From positions 1 through 64,000 of the forward strand of contig CAYTPX010000001.1 of the NCBI GenBank assembly GCA_964439955.1: a stretch of 64,000 nt of DNA, in the 5' to 3' direction. Both the position numbers and the translations under genes were made by a program. Positions 27,403-36,525 of the stretch are shown piece by piece. This DNA comes from UBA1794 sp964439955. GTDB lineage: Bacteria; Bacteroidota; Bacteroidia; Bacteroidales; Bacteroidaceae. The notes below the pieces were generated by a model. That model searched no databases. It saw only the letters and a program-made list of their open reading frames with translations, and had not been told where the DNA came from. Position 1 is the stretch's first letter. Each line of letters opens with the position of its first letter.

Positions 27403-28680
27403 ATGAACGACATCACCATAAAACCCCTCGAAGGCCTGCGCATCGAACAAGAGAGCAACAGCATAATCAAGGTCATCGGAGTAGGCGGCGGCGGCGGAAA
27501 TGCCGTGGCCCACATGTACAGGCAAGGCATCCATGACGTAAACTTCATGATCTGCAATACGGACAAGCAGGCGCTAAAGGCAAATGACGTGCCCTCAAAA
27601 ATCCAAATGGGTCCCGGCTTAGGCGCGGGAAACATCCCGGCAGTCGCCGAAAAATACGCACAAGAAAGCGCCGACGACATACGCAAAGCCTTGAGCGATG
27701 GGACGCAAATGGTCTTCATCACCGCCGGAATGGGGGGCGGGACAGGCACGGGAGCGGCACCAGTCATAGCGAACATAGCCAAAAGCATGGACATCCTTAC
27801 CGTGGGCATCGTAACCATCCCGTTCCTTTTTGAAGGCCGGAAGAAGATTATCCAAGCACTTGACGGCGTAGACAAGATAGCCGAACATGTCGATGCGCTA
27901 TTGGTTATCAACAACGAGCGCCTGCGCGACATCTGTGGCGACATGAACCTTGAGAAGGCTTTCGCCAAGGCAGACGACACGCTGACTACCGCCGCGCGGA
28001 GCATAGCCGAGATCATAACCAAGGAAGGGAAGATGAATGTGGACTTCGCCGACGTGCGCACAACGCTCAAAGACGGCGGCCTTTCCATCATGAGCATAGG
28101 CTACGGCAAAGACGAGAACCGCTTGGACAAGGCATTCAAGGATGCACTCCACTCGCCGCTCATCAACAATAACGACATTTTCCGCGCGCAGAGGCTGCTG
28201 TTTTACATATCGTACAGCAAGGAAAGCCCCGTCGGCGTGGACGAACTGACCGAGGTACACGAGTTCATGGCGAAGTTCGAAAAAGATTTCAACCTCATCT
28301 GGGGCTGCGGGATGGAGGACGGACTGGGAGAACAGGTAAAGGTAACCATCATCGCCACAGGGTTTGGCAAGAAAGACCGCGTCAACATCAACCCCTACCA
28401 GCAAATGCGCGACACGGAAAAGGAAGAGCAGATAGAGAAAGAGGAAGGCCGGATACAAGAAGTCTACGGCAAAGGCGCCACGAGCCACACGCCCCGGCGC
28501 AACAACATCTTCCTCTTTGCCGAAAACGACCTCGCCAACGAGCAAATCATCTCCCTCGTGGAGAACACGCCCACCCACCTGCGCCAAAAACAGACGCTCA
28601 AGACCATACAAAGCCTTTCCGACCACCGCAACGAAAGATTCGCCGAGGAGGACAACACGGTGCAGGGGGTGGTCTTCTGA
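27403..28680 (+). CDS. ftsZ: Cell division GTPase FtsZ
   Basis: Tubulin-like GTPase that forms the division ring. The 425-residue protein has IGVGGGGGNAV at the N-terminus, the tubulin signature GGGTGTGAAP, a NDI segment typical of the T7-loop region and the C-terminal activation domain (KVTIIATGF). The final residues form a variable linker and a short C-terminal peptide. It begins 63 bp after ftsA and ends the dcw cluster proper. Confidence 0.97.
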   Translation: MNDITIKPLEGLRIEQESNSIIKVIGVGGGGGNAVAHMYRQGIHDVNFMICNTDKQALKANDVPSKIQMGPGLGAGNIPAVAEKYAQESADDIRKALSDGTQMVFITAGMGGGTGTGAAPVIANIAKSMDILTVGIVTIPFLFEGRKKIIQALDGVDKIAEHVDALLVINNERLRDICGDMNLEKAFAKADDTLTTAARSIAEIITKEGKMNVDFADVRTTLKDGGLSIMSIGYGKDENRLDKAFKDALHSPLINNNDIFRAQRLLFYISYSKESPVGVDELTEVHEFMAKFEKDFNLIWGCGMEDGLGEQVKVTIIATGFGKKDRVNINPYQQMRDTEKEEQIEKEEGRIQEVYGKGATSHTPRRNNIFLFAENDLANEQIISLVENTPTHLRQKQTLKTIQSLSDHRNERFAEEDNTVQGVVF

Positions 28681-28715
28681 CACGGACATTTCTCACCAAC
28701 CAACAGCATAAAGAC

Positions 28716-29165
28716 ATGAGCATATTCGATCAAATCAGCAACGACATCAAGGAAGCCATGAAGGCGCACGACAAGGTGCGCCTCGAAGCCCTGCGCAACG
28801 TGAAGAAAGTGCTGCTCGAGGCCAAAACCGCCCCGGGCGCACACGACGAGGTGACGGACGAGACAGCCCTCAAGCTCATCCAGAAACTTGTGAAACAAGG
28901 GCGCGACTCGGCACAAATCTACGCCGGGCAAGGACGCGCCGACCTGGCCGAAGAGGAACTGGCACAGGTGAAGGCCATCGAAGCCTACCTTCCCGCCCAG
29001 CTTTCCGCGGAAGAGCTGGAAGCCGCCCTGCGCGCCCTCGTGGCCGAAACGGGCGCCACTTCGGCCAAGGACATGGGGAAAGTCATGGGCCTGGCCACCA
29101 AACGCCTCGGAGGCCAAGCCGACGGCCGCGCCATCGCTGCCTGCGTCAAGAAACTGCTCGGCTGA
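28716..29165 (+). CDS. GatB/YqeY domain protein
   Basis: Small protein of 149 aa matching the YqeY family, which shares its helical domain with the tRNA-binding tail of GatB. Family features are the N-terminal ISNDIKEAMKAHDKVRLEALR, a QKLVKQGRDSAQIY segment, EAYLPAQLSAEEL, and the C-terminal KDMGKVMGLA and DGRAIAACVKKLL. The role is not settled; it may affect tRNA or amidotransferase function. It follows ftsZ by 35 bp and is probably the last gene of the transcript, before a hairpin at 29304-29341. Confidence 0.88.
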   Translation: MSIFDQISNDIKEAMKAHDKVRLEALRNVKKVLLEAKTAPGAHDEVTDETALKLIQKLVKQGRDSAQIYAGQGRADLAEEELAQVKAIEAYLPAQLSAEELEAALRALVAETGATSAKDMGKVMGLATKRLGGQADGRAIAACVKKLLG

Positions 29166-29189
29166 GGGGCGGCCTGCCCTGCGCGACGC

Positions 29190-29225
29190 GGCGGGAAAGC
29201 GCCGCCCCCGTCCGGGAAAAGCCTT
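29190..29225. repeat. Palindromic repeat unit after yqeY
   Basis: One degenerate unit (GCGGGAAAGCGCCGCCCCCG then CGGGAAAAGCC) in the convergent gap between yqeY and a TonB-receptor gene. Confidence 0.5.
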
Positions 29226-29303
29226 GCATGAAATCCCCAAAAGCCCCGCAAGAAAACCGCAAAAGGGCTGGGGGAAACCCCAAGAAGCCCCACAGGGAAA
29301 CGG

Positions 29304-29341
29304 AGCGCCCCGCCGAGGAATGGAATCCTTGGCGGGGCGTT
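29304..29341. terminator. GC-rich hairpin after the dcw-yqeY cluster
   Basis: Arms CGCCCCGCCGAGGA and TCCTTGGCGGGGCG pair with one G-T type mismatch around a loop of about 5-6 nt. No long T tract follows on either strand, so termination is likely but not certain. It separates convergent transcripts. Confidence 0.55.
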
Positions 29342-29408
29342 CTCGTACAATCCAAGCAAAGGACCGCCATCCGACAGCATCCCCAAAAGGGTGGCGGGCA
29401 GCAACCGC

Positions 29409-31982
29409 TCAGCCTTCCCCGCCATAGCCTTCCACGCCGGGCACGCCACCGTCGGAAGAGTCGTACGACTCGGATTGACGCGCATTCCGCCCGCTCATGT
29501 TGCCGAAGTTATAGCTTACGGTCAAACCAAACGTGCGCCCGCCGCGCCAGCTCTCCGAGTATTGGGAGAAATTCGTGCCCGAAGTCTCCGACTTCCAGCG
29601 CCGCGAGTCGAGCAAGTCGCGCACCGTCAGGTTAACCGACAGCTTCCGGTTGAGGAAGTTCCTCTTCAGCCCGGCATCGAGCGAATAGTTCGCCTTGCGT
29701 TCGCCCTGCGCCACGGCACGCGCGGAGCGGTAGTTGCCCGTCACCTGCAAGCTAACCGCCAAGGGGAGGCTCACGCTCCCGATAAGGCGCGCATCCCATG
29801 AGAATTGCTCCTGCGCGTCGTAGGTGTCATCAGCATAAACAAAGCCGTCGAGCTTGTAATAATACAAATTGCCCGTGGCCGTCAGGTCAAGCCACCGCAC
29901 GGGCTTCACTTTCCCCACCAGCTCCATACCGGCCGACTGGCTCTTCCCGATGTTGATGGGCAAGTTATACATCACATTTATGCCGTCCTCCCCCGACACC
30001 ATATAGCTCACCCGCTGGATGACATCGCTGGTCGAACGGTAATAAAGCGAAGTCGAAAGCGTATGCCCCGCCTCCCAACTCTTGATGTAGTTCAACTCGA
30101 AAGCATTCGAATACTCGGGCATCAGCTCCGGGTTACCCATGCGGATGCTCGTCCGGTCCGTGATGTTCTGGAAACTGTTGAGCTGCCCGCCCCTGGGACG
30201 CGAGATGCGCCGCGAATAATTCACCTGCAGTTCGTTCCCTTTCCCCAAATCATACGTCAAGAAGATGCTCGGGTAGAGATCGAAATAATCCTTCACAAAC
30301 GGGGTTCCCTGCACCTCTATCCCCGTCATCGTCCCGTCGCCCGAATCGTGCGTCTCATCCGACCGGGTCTCCACGCGGCTGTATTCCCCGCGCAGCCCCA
30401 GCTGGTAGCCTAACATGCCGAGCTTCCCGGAAAAAGTGGCGTAGAGCGCATGCACGTCCTGGTCATAAAGGAAACGGTTGTACAGGTCGAATGCCGGAAC
30501 GGCTGTAGCCTCCGTCTCGCCTTCCCACGTCTCCACGGGGCTGTCCTCCCGCGAAAGCGTAGCCTTGTAGCCCGCCTCGAAGCGGTAAGTGTCATTGATT
30601 TTGTTGTTATAGTCCAGCTGTATTGTCCAATTATGGTTACGGACATCGTTGTCTTGCGCTTGGAATTCGTCAGGATAGAGGATTGATTCGTCCTCATAGT
30701 AGTAACTCTGGTGGTAATCACTCGCCTCATCCATGGCCCAAGTACTATAAGAAGCGCTGAAGTCCAAGTAGTGTTCCTCACGGAAGAGATGCTTATAGCC
30801 AATCTGCACGTTCCCGCCCTTCATTTCGTCGTCACCTTGCGATGTCCGAAGGCTTGTATAGTCGGAAGCATCATAGTGAAGTGTCGTCTCGTCCGTGTTC
30901 TTTCCGAACATCCCGAAAGCCGTCAGGCTTATTTCGTTGCGCTTGTCGATATGATAAGTGCCTCCCCCGCGCAAAAACAGGTGGTTTCCTTTCCTCTCGT
31001 CGTCGGAGTTGCTGTTCAACCATGAGCCGTCTCCATACGTGCGCTGCGACAGTTCGCCGCCGTCGCGCTCAAAGTGGCGGTAACCGATGCTGGCGTTCAA
31101 GTCAAGTTTGGAGCTGCTGTAATTGATGTTCGCCCCGGCATTTGCCCGCCCACGCGTATTTCCTCCGACTTGGACGCTGCCGAAATAGCCCGGCTTGCGC
31201 TCCTCTTTAAGTATAATGTTGATGATTCCGGCCGTCCCCTCGGGGCTGAACTTGGCAGAAGGGTTGGTTATGACTTCAATGCGGTCAATCGTCTCGGCAG
31301 GGAGCTGCTCCAAAATCTGGGAGCGGTTGTCCGCCGTCAGGCCGGACTCCTTCCCGTTTATCCAAATGGTTACGCTGCTGTTGCCGCGCAGCGAGATTTC
31401 CCCTTCATTGTCCACCTCCACGGACGGGATGTTATTGAGCACTTCCGAAGCGGATTCGCCCGCGGAACTCAAATCGGCGCCCACATTGAAGACTTTCTTG
31501 TCGATTTCGAAGCGCATCTGCGAGCGTTGCCCGCGAATCTGAAGCTCTCCAAGCAGTTCGCTATCCTCCTCCAGTGGGATCTCCTGCAAATCGATCCGCT
31601 GCGAGGAAGAGTTCACACGCACTTCCCGCGTAAGTGTCTCGTAACCCACGCAGGCCACTATCAAATCGTAATTGCCCCGCAAGATATTCGACAAGCGGAA
31701 GTTGCCCAACGTGTCAGTGACAGCCGTCTGTACCGTCAGGGTCGTCCCCTGCTTGCACAGCTTAATGCTCACGTAACCCACGGGCCTGCCCGTAGTGGCC
31801 TCTACGATTTTCCCGCTTATCCCTCCCTGAGTGTCAGGTTGCGCCCCCGCAAAGGCAGCGGCGTACTGCCGCACTTCCTCGTCGGAGGACACACCCGGAT
31901 AAGAATACGCTTCCGCACAAACCCAAGCGCCCGAACCGACAAACAGCCCTGCGCAAAGCATCCCAGTTATTTCCCTTCTCAT
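29409..31982 (-). CDS. TonB-dependent receptor, outer-membrane beta-barrel family
   Basis: Outer-membrane receptor of 857 aa. After a signal peptide (about 1-24) comes a carboxypeptidase-regulatory-like domain (about 53-140, ISGKIVEATTGRPVGYVSI), then a plug domain (about 165-258, SASEVLNNIPSVEVD, IEVITNPSAKFSPEGTAG) and a large C-terminal barrel of the OMP_b-brl_3 type. No SusD-like partner adjoins it, so it is not a classical polysaccharide locus. The ligand cannot be told from sequence. The gene stands alone in the convergent region after yqeY. Confidence 0.88.
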   Translation of the reverse strand: MRREITGMLCAGLFVGSGAWVCAEAYSYPGVSSDEEVRQYAAAFAGAQPDTQGGISGKIVEATTGRPVGYVSIKLCKQGTTLTVQTAVTDTLGNFRLSNILRGNYDLIVACVGYETLTREVRVNSSSQRIDLQEIPLEEDSELLGELQIRGQRSQMRFEIDKKVFNVGADLSSAGESASEVLNNIPSVEVDNEGEISLRGNSSVTIWINGKESGLTADNRSQILEQLPAETIDRIEVITNPSAKFSPEGTAGIINIILKEERKPGYFGSVQVGGNTRGRANAGANINYSSSKLDLNASIGYRHFERDGGELSQRTYGDGSWLNSNSDDERKGNHLFLRGGGTYHIDKRNEISLTAFGMFGKNTDETTLHYDASDYTSLRTSQGDDEMKGGNVQIGYKHLFREEHYLDFSASYSTWAMDEASDYHQSYYYEDESILYPDEFQAQDNDVRNHNWTIQLDYNNKINDTYRFEAGYKATLSREDSPVETWEGETEATAVPAFDLYNRFLYDQDVHALYATFSGKLGMLGYQLGLRGEYSRVETRSDETHDSGDGTMTGIEVQGTPFVKDYFDLYPSIFLTYDLGKGNELQVNYSRRISRPRGGQLNSFQNITDRTSIRMGNPELMPEYSNAFELNYIKSWEAGHTLSTSLYYRSTSDVIQRVSYMVSGEDGINVMYNLPINIGKSQSAGMELVGKVKPVRWLDLTATGNLYYYKLDGFVYADDTYDAQEQFSWDARLIGSVSLPLAVSLQVTGNYRSARAVAQGERKANYSLDAGLKRNFLNRKLSVNLTVRDLLDSRRWKSETSGTNFSQYSESWRGGRTFGLTVSYNFGNMSGRNARQSESYDSSDGGVPGVEGYGGEG

Positions 31983-32200
31983 CAGTCTGTAAATTTTGCT
32001 TGTTTATTCTGTTGTTCATCCTCCGCCCGCTTTCGTACCTTGCGCGCCTACGGAGTCCATGTTCTTGGTTTTTGAAAGGAAATCCTCCAACTGGTTTAAG
32101 CAAGCCAAGGAAGTTTAAAGCAAATAAACAAGATTTCGGTATTCATTCCCCCTTGCCCAAGGAGAAAAACAAAAAACAGGGCCAAACAAGAGCCTCGCCA

Positions 32201-32232
32201 CTTGCCCACTCCCCACAAAACGCTTATCTTTG
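32201..32232 (+). promoter_or_regulatory. Promoter of tRNA-Arg
   Basis: CTTG at 32201-32204 and TATCTTTG at 32225-32232 are separated by 20 bp and match the Bacteroidota -33/-7 promoter. The predicted transcript begins near 32240, about 95 nt ahead of the mature tRNA. The remaining part of the 350-bp gap toward the TonB receptor is AT-rich with no clear coding sequence. Confidence 0.6.
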
Positions 32233-32242
32233 CAACCGCCTA

Positions 32243-32327
32243 CGGGAACGGGAAAAAGCCCCGCGGCTTTTCCCGGGAAGCCTTGCCGCTCTTGCGCGGG
32301 AGCGCGGGCACTTTTCCGGAAAGGCAC
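32243..32327. repeat. Palindromic repeat array in the tRNA-Arg leader
   Basis: Units GGGAAAAAGCCCCGCGGCTT, CAAGGCTTCCC-type (inverted) and GCGGGCACTTTTCCGGAAAGG lie between the predicted transcription start and the tRNA, so they should be present in the precursor RNA. Confidence 0.7.
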
Positions 32328-32333
32328 GCATCC

Positions 32334-32405
32334 GGCTCTGTAGTTCAACGGATAGAATAAGAATTTCCTAAATTTTAGATGGGGGTTCGATTCCCCCCGG
32401 AGCTA
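32334..32405 (+). tRNA. tRNA-Arg (anticodon CCT)
   Basis: A complete cloverleaf can be folded by eye. Acceptor arms are GGCTCTG and CGGAGCT (one G-T pair). The D stem is GTTC/GAAT, the anticodon stem AGAAT/ATTTT has loop TTCCTAA (anticodon CCT), and the T arm is GGGGG-TTCGATT-CCCCC. Discriminator base is A and CCA is not encoded. It would read AGG codons. Confidence 0.93.
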
Positions 32406-32407
32406 CG

Positions 32408-32444
32408 AACCCTGCCCGCCCCATAACGGGGCAGGCAGGGTTTT
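32408..32444 (+). terminator. Intrinsic terminator of tRNA-Arg
   Basis: Arms AACCCTGCCCGCCCC and GGGGCAGGCAGGGTT (one mismatch) enclose a short loop and are followed by TTTTT on the plus strand. It starts 3 nt after the tRNA. Confidence 0.85.
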
Positions 32445-32501
32445 TCCATTCCGGGCGCGGGGGAAACCCTCCCTGCGGCGCACGGGGCGGTGCCATGCCC
32501 T

Positions 32502-33320
32502 TCAGAAACTGTCCAGCCAGCTCCCCAACTCGTCCACGACCTGCCCGTGCCAGGCAAACGTGCCGCGATAGCCCCAGCCGTGCCCGCCGCCGGGATAGGC
32601 ATGGAGCGAGGCGGAAACCCCGCATTCCAACAAGGCGGCATAATATTGCAGCGCATTGCGCGGCGACACCACCTTGTCGTCGCCCGAGAAGGCGATGAAG
32701 GTGGGCGGGAAGGAAGGCTCCACATGGTGCTCCAGGCTGTAGTGGTAGACCAGCGCGGGCGAAGGGCTTTTCCCCAACAAGTTCTCCCGCGAGCCATGGT
32801 GCGTATAGGTTTCATCCATCGTCACCACGGGATAAAACAGGATCTGGAAAGCCGGGCGCTCCGAAGCAGGCAGCCAAGCCACGGCCGTGGCGGCCAAATG
32901 CCCGCCCGCCGAAGAGCCCATGATGCCTATCCCCTCCGGGGCCAAGCCCCAGCCCGCGGCCTTTTCGCGCATGACCTCCAAGGCACGGCGCACATCGGCA
33001 AGGGGCACCTCGCATTGCCCCGCCGGGAGGCGGTATTCCAAGACGCAGGCCGCCACGCCCCGCGGGCAGAAAAAGCCCGCCCAGTCCGTACCTTCATGGC
33101 CCATGGCCAAGCCCGCATACCCGCCGCCCGGCAGGATGAGCACCGAACGGGCAGGCGCTGCGCCCTGCCCGGGCAAGAACACGTGCAACCTGGCTTGGGG
33201 ACGGTCCGGCGAGGGGACGCCCTCCCAGATGTCCACGACAAGGCTATCCTGGGACCATGCCGGCGGAGGAGAAAAGAGCAGCGCCGCGAGTCCCAACAAG
33301 AAACTGAGTTTTCTATTCAT
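32502..33320 (-). CDS. Secreted alpha/beta hydrolase, probable carbohydrate esterase
   Basis: Esterase-like protein of 272 aa with a signal peptide ending near AWSQ. The nucleophile elbow is GSSAGG, the oxyanion region has LPGGGYAG, and the charge relay is completed by SGDDKVV (Asp) and GGGHGWG (His). This pattern is typical of acetyl-xylan or related esterases of the BD-FAE/ Aes type. A GH10 xylanase at 56544-57710 would be a fitting partner but is not adjacent. Two adjacent ATGs (33323 and 33320) are possible starts. A strong promoter lies 30 bp upstream. Confidence 0.82.
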   Translation of the reverse strand: MNRKLSFLLGLAALLFSPPPAWSQDSLVVDIWEGVPSPDRPQARLHVFLPGQGAAPARSVLILPGGGYAGLAMGHEGTDWAGFFCPRGVAACVLEYRLPAGQCEVPLADVRRALEVMREKAAGWGLAPEGIGIMGSSAGGHLAATAVAWLPASERPAFQILFYPVVTMDETYTHHGSRENLLGKSPSPALVYHYSLEHHVEPSFPPTFIAFSGDDKVVSPRNALQYYAALLECGVSASLHAYPGGGHGWGYRGTFAWHGQVVDELGSWLDSF

Positions 33321-33350
33321 CATGGCATGCAAATTATTAGATTCGTGCAG

Positions 33351-33381
33351 CAAATATAGCAGAAAACCCGTCCGTTTCAAA
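33351..33381 (-). promoter_or_regulatory. Bacteroidota promoter of the esterase gene
   Basis: On the minus strand TTTG (33378-33381) is followed after exactly 19 bp by TATATTTG (33351-33358), a full match to the TTTG-N19-TAnnTTTG promoter form. This is the clearest promoter in the window. Confidence 0.8.
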
Positions 33382-33414
33382 CCCAAGAGGCAGAAAAATA
33401 AGCCCATATCCCGC

Positions 33415-34350
33415 TCAAGGGAAGAAGACGAGCCATGAGTTGCCGTTCATACCATACCAACAACCTTTTCCACCTTGCACATTGCCTGCAAGATTCCCCT
33501 GCGTGGACAGAAACAAGTTGTTACTGCTCCCCACAGAAATCTCATAGCTTTTCCAGAATTCATATTCCGCCTCGCCGATTTGCACGAACTTGATCGAAGC
33601 ATAATGCCCACTGCTGAAGTAGACGCTCTCATCGTTTTCTTCCACAAAGCCCGTGGCAAACATGCTCCGCAACGCCACGGCCACAGACTTCCCGGCCAGC
33701 CCGTCATCGGAAAAAGTGCCCATGAACGAAGAAAAATAGCGAGGCCCTACACGCGGCTCCTGCACAAAAATCTTATAATAATTGCGCTCCTCGGGCCAAT
33801 CACAGAAGTCAATCTCCACACGATACCTCCCTTCCTCTCCTTCCAGCGGCACAGGACGGACGGAAAGCGTGTGCGGCGCATGCAAAGGTATGCATGTCGT
33901 GGCGCAAACCGTATCGCCGTTCTCGCCTACCACAAGGGTATAACTCTTGCCTGCCTCGCCGCGCAGGAGAGAGCCCGTATAAACGTAGGGCGGAAAGTAA
34001 TCCTCATCGTAACGCCCGGTAAGCACTTCCGTATAAATACCATCGCTTACCACCACTTTTGCCCAGCGCACGGCCAAATCTTCCACGCTCTGCGGCGACT
34101 CCTGCGGGACAGCCGTTCGGGAGACCAGCACTATGGGAAATCCACCCTCCTCAATCCAGCCTTCCACCACCAGCTCCGAGCGGAAAGCTCCGCCGGATTC
34201 TTCCTCCGTACAGCCTCCGGCAAAGAAAAGAAGCAGGGAAAGTCCCAAAAGCGCAAGCGATTTACGCAAAAAGCGCAGACACTTTCCGGCAAAAGGAGCA
34301 GTACTTTCCGGCCGCAGGGCCGGGAGAAACGGGAGAAAGAGGGGCATCAT
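33415..34350 (-). CDS. DUF4249 family lipoprotein
   Basis: Lipoprotein of 311 aa. DUF4249 features are the N-terminal LVVEGWIEEGG strand, AVPQESPQSVEDLA, a YTLVV repeat and the C-terminal SSNNLFLSTQGNLAGNVQGG-like segment. The lipobox is AGGC near residue 47. DUF4249 genes are commonly found next to TonB-dependent receptors; here the receptor stop is only 3 bp upstream. Function is unknown, perhaps a surface partner of the receptor. The N-terminal 35 residues before the hydrophobic signal include repeat-derived sequence (34265-34315), so the true start may be internal. Confidence 0.82.
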   Translation of the reverse strand: MMPLFLPFLPALRPESTAPFAGKCLRFLRKSLALLGLSLLLFFAGGCTEEESGGAFRSELVVEGWIEEGGFPIVLVSRTAVPQESPQSVEDLAVRWAKVVVSDGIYTEVLTGRYDEDYFPPYVYTGSLLRGEAGKSYTLVVGENGDTVCATTCIPLHAPHTLSVRPVPLEGEEGRYRVEIDFCDWPEERNYYKIFVQEPRVGPRYFSSFMGTFSDDGLAGKSVAVALRSMFATGFVEENDESVYFSSGHYASIKFVQIGEAEYEFWKSYEISVGSSNNLFLSTQGNLAGNVQGGKGCWYGMNGNSWLVFFP

Positions 34351-34353
34351 GAC

Positions 34354-36525
34354 TTAAAACTTCAAATGGTAACTTACCGAAGGGAGCAGGCGGCACAGCG
34401 AGTTCATATATTTGTAGCGGAAAGAGTTCTGCCTCACGCTGATGTAAGCGTAGAGCACATTGCGGGCGGCGTAAGCATTGTAGAGCGAAACGTTGAGCCT
34501 TTGCTCCGTCTGCCCCCTCTGGCTCAACAAGACGTCTGCCGCAAGATCCAAACGATGGTAGTCGGGCAGGCGGGCAGCGTTGGGCAATCCGTACTCGCCC
34601 ACAATGTTTTGCCCGTAAATATAGGCGCTCTCAAGGCGCGTATAGGGCGTTCCTGAGGCAAAGACAAAGTTGGCGCTCAGCGTAAGGCGGCGCCCGATAC
34701 GATAGGAAGCAAGCATATTGAAGTCGTGCCGCCGCTCGTTGGGCGAAGAGAAGTAGCGGTCGGAACCCGACTCGGGATACTTGCGCAGCGACCAACCAAG
34801 GGTATAGCCAATCCAGCCTTGGAATCGTCCCGAAGTCTTCTCAACAAACACCTCCAGCCCATAGCTCTTCCCCCGGCCGGACGAAAGGCTCTCGCGCCAA
34901 TCATAGCTGCCGTAGAACAGGTTGAGCAGGTTGCCCGTAAAATCTACTTGATGACGGAGCAATTTGTAGTACCCTTCGAGGCGGAAGACATAGCCCCCAG
35001 CCAGTTCCTTGCGCAAGGCCAGCGACCAAGAATGCGCATACTGGGGCGGAAGCCCCGCATCGGCAGGAAAAAAGAAATCCACCGGCAAACCGATGGAGCC
35101 GTAGCCGACCTGATGAAGATACTGATGATAGAGCCCGTAGTGCAGGCCTACTTGCACCGAGGGACTACACTGCCAGGACAAACCCGCCCTCGGGTCGAGC
35201 GCAAAACGCCGCGTCCGTCCCGTGAAATAGGCAGTGCCGTGCAGCCCGGCATGCCCCTCCCAACGCGAAGAGAAACGGTGCTCAAATTGAAAATAAAGCT
35301 CCGCCTCGTGCGAAAGGGAAGGCTCATCCTGCACTACCGCCGAGGCATTGAATCCCTGTACCTCATGGGCAACCGGCTCGATGCGGCGCGCCCGGTAGGA
35401 AGCTCCCGCCTCCCAGTGGGCCGACTTCCCCCAACGGCCGGAAAGACGACCCTGCCACGAGGTTTCGGCCACACTTGTGCGCAAACGGAAGGCACTTGCA
35501 CCGCTCGCCAACCGGAGTTTGCCCCAATAGGAAGAGTGACTCAGCTGCTGCACGAAGATGTTCGCCCCAAAACTGCGCTTCCATAGGGCCGAAAGCACAA
35601 GGTTTTGCCAGCGCAGGCTGTTGCCGGAGAAGAAACTCTCTTCGTCTATCCTTAATTGGTCGCCGCCCCAATAGGCATTTACCTTGACCTCATCGGCCGA
35701 AGTGGGACGCCACAAAAGCAACACATTCCCGTCTTGGAATCCGTAGCGCAGGCGGGCATCGTCGATGTGGAGCAAGTTTCCATAAAGCATGTTGAGATAA
35801 GAAGCTCTTGCCGAGAACTTCAGCCCCAAAGCAGGGCCGAGCGGAAGAGAAAGCGCAGCCTGGCTGCTAATGAGCCCAACTTCAAGATTGCCCGCCACAC
35901 GGGGCGGCAAGGAATCGGGGGTGAGCATTTCCACCTTTCCGCCAAGGCGGTTGGGGAAAGCTGCCGCATGGGCCGACTTTTCGAGGCGCATACGGTCGAA
36001 ATGCAAGGGATTAAATACCGAAAAGAGGCCGAGCAAATGAGCTGCATTGAAGACCGGCGCCCCGTCGAGCGCAGTCCAATTGTGCGTATTGTCGCAGCCA
36101 TGGATGAAAAGTCCCGAGGAAAAATCGTTGTTCGTCTGTATTCCCGGCAAAAGCCGGGCATAACGCATCGGATCGGCCGCACCGAGCAGGCGGGGAAGAC
36201 GCTGCAAACTCTCCATCCGCCAGTCGATTGCTTCCAAAGCGCCCTTCTGCAAAAGGAAACGGGCCGGCCGCGTACCCCTTACCACTGCAGCATCCAGGAA
36301 TCCGAGGCGCAGCGAGTCACCTCCTGTGGCTACACTGTCACCGGCTTGCCGAAGGGTGTCGGCCGGCGAGTGCCCGGGCCGTGAGGAAAAGGATATAGCT
36401 TTTTTGGGAAAAGTGCCTGCACTTTCACCCGAAAGTGGCAGCACTTTTCCCAAAAAGAGTAGGAGTAAAAAAACAAAAGGCCTCACCGCTGCGCCAAAAA
36501 GGGAACGCTCACTGCGCAGAGCCAT
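34354..36525 (-). CDS. TonB-dependent receptor with DUF4249 partner
   Basis: Outer-membrane receptor of 723 aa. A plug domain (about 80-200; LPRLLGAADPMRYARLLPG, LFIHGCDNTHNWTALDGAP) precedes a beta-barrel ending in an aromatic residue (YHLKF). There is no carboxypeptidase-regulatory-like domain. The N-terminal signal segment (VFLLLLFLGKVLPL) is followed by residues read from a palindromic repeat (36398-36458). The start lies 17 bp inside the upstream lipoprotein gene, and the stop is 3 bp from the DUF4249 gene, giving an operon lipoprotein-receptor-DUF4249. The substrate is unknown. Confidence 0.86.
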   Translation of the reverse strand: MALRSERSLFGAAVRPFVFLLLLFLGKVLPLSGESAGTFPKKAISFSSRPGHSPADTLRQAGDSVATGGDSLRLGFLDAAVVRGTRPARFLLQKGALEAIDWRMESLQRLPRLLGAADPMRYARLLPGIQTNNDFSSGLFIHGCDNTHNWTALDGAPVFNAAHLLGLFSVFNPLHFDRMRLEKSAHAAAFPNRLGGKVEMLTPDSLPPRVAGNLEVGLISSQAALSLPLGPALGLKFSARASYLNMLYGNLLHIDDARLRYGFQDGNVLLLWRPTSADEVKVNAYWGGDQLRIDEESFFSGNSLRWQNLVLSALWKRSFGANIFVQQLSHSSYWGKLRLASGASAFRLRTSVAETSWQGRLSGRWGKSAHWEAGASYRARRIEPVAHEVQGFNASAVVQDEPSLSHEAELYFQFEHRFSSRWEGHAGLHGTAYFTGRTRRFALDPRAGLSWQCSPSVQVGLHYGLYHQYLHQVGYGSIGLPVDFFFPADAGLPPQYAHSWSLALRKELAGGYVFRLEGYYKLLRHQVDFTGNLLNLFYGSYDWRESLSSGRGKSYGLEVFVEKTSGRFQGWIGYTLGWSLRKYPESGSDRYFSSPNERRHDFNMLASYRIGRRLTLSANFVFASGTPYTRLESAYIYGQNIVGEYGLPNAARLPDYHRLDLAADVLLSQRGQTEQRLNVSLYNAYAARNVLYAYISVRQNSFRYKYMNSLCRLLPSVSYHLKF
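36398..36458. repeat. Palindromic repeat array inside the TonB-receptor signal region
   Basis: GGGAAAAGTGCCTGCACTTT and GAAAGTGGCAGCACTTTTCCC units lie in frame and encode residues about 23-42, at and just after the predicted signal cleavage site. Confidence 0.75.

Noticed and set aside
29409..31982. Polysaccharide utilisation locus around the TonB receptors
   Set aside because: No SusD-like lipoprotein is next to either receptor, and the xylanase and esterase are far apart in unrelated neighbourhoods.
32334..32405. Integration of a mobile element at tRNA-Arg
   Set aside because: No integrase gene and no visible direct repeat of the tRNA 3' end in the following genes; a terminator follows directly.
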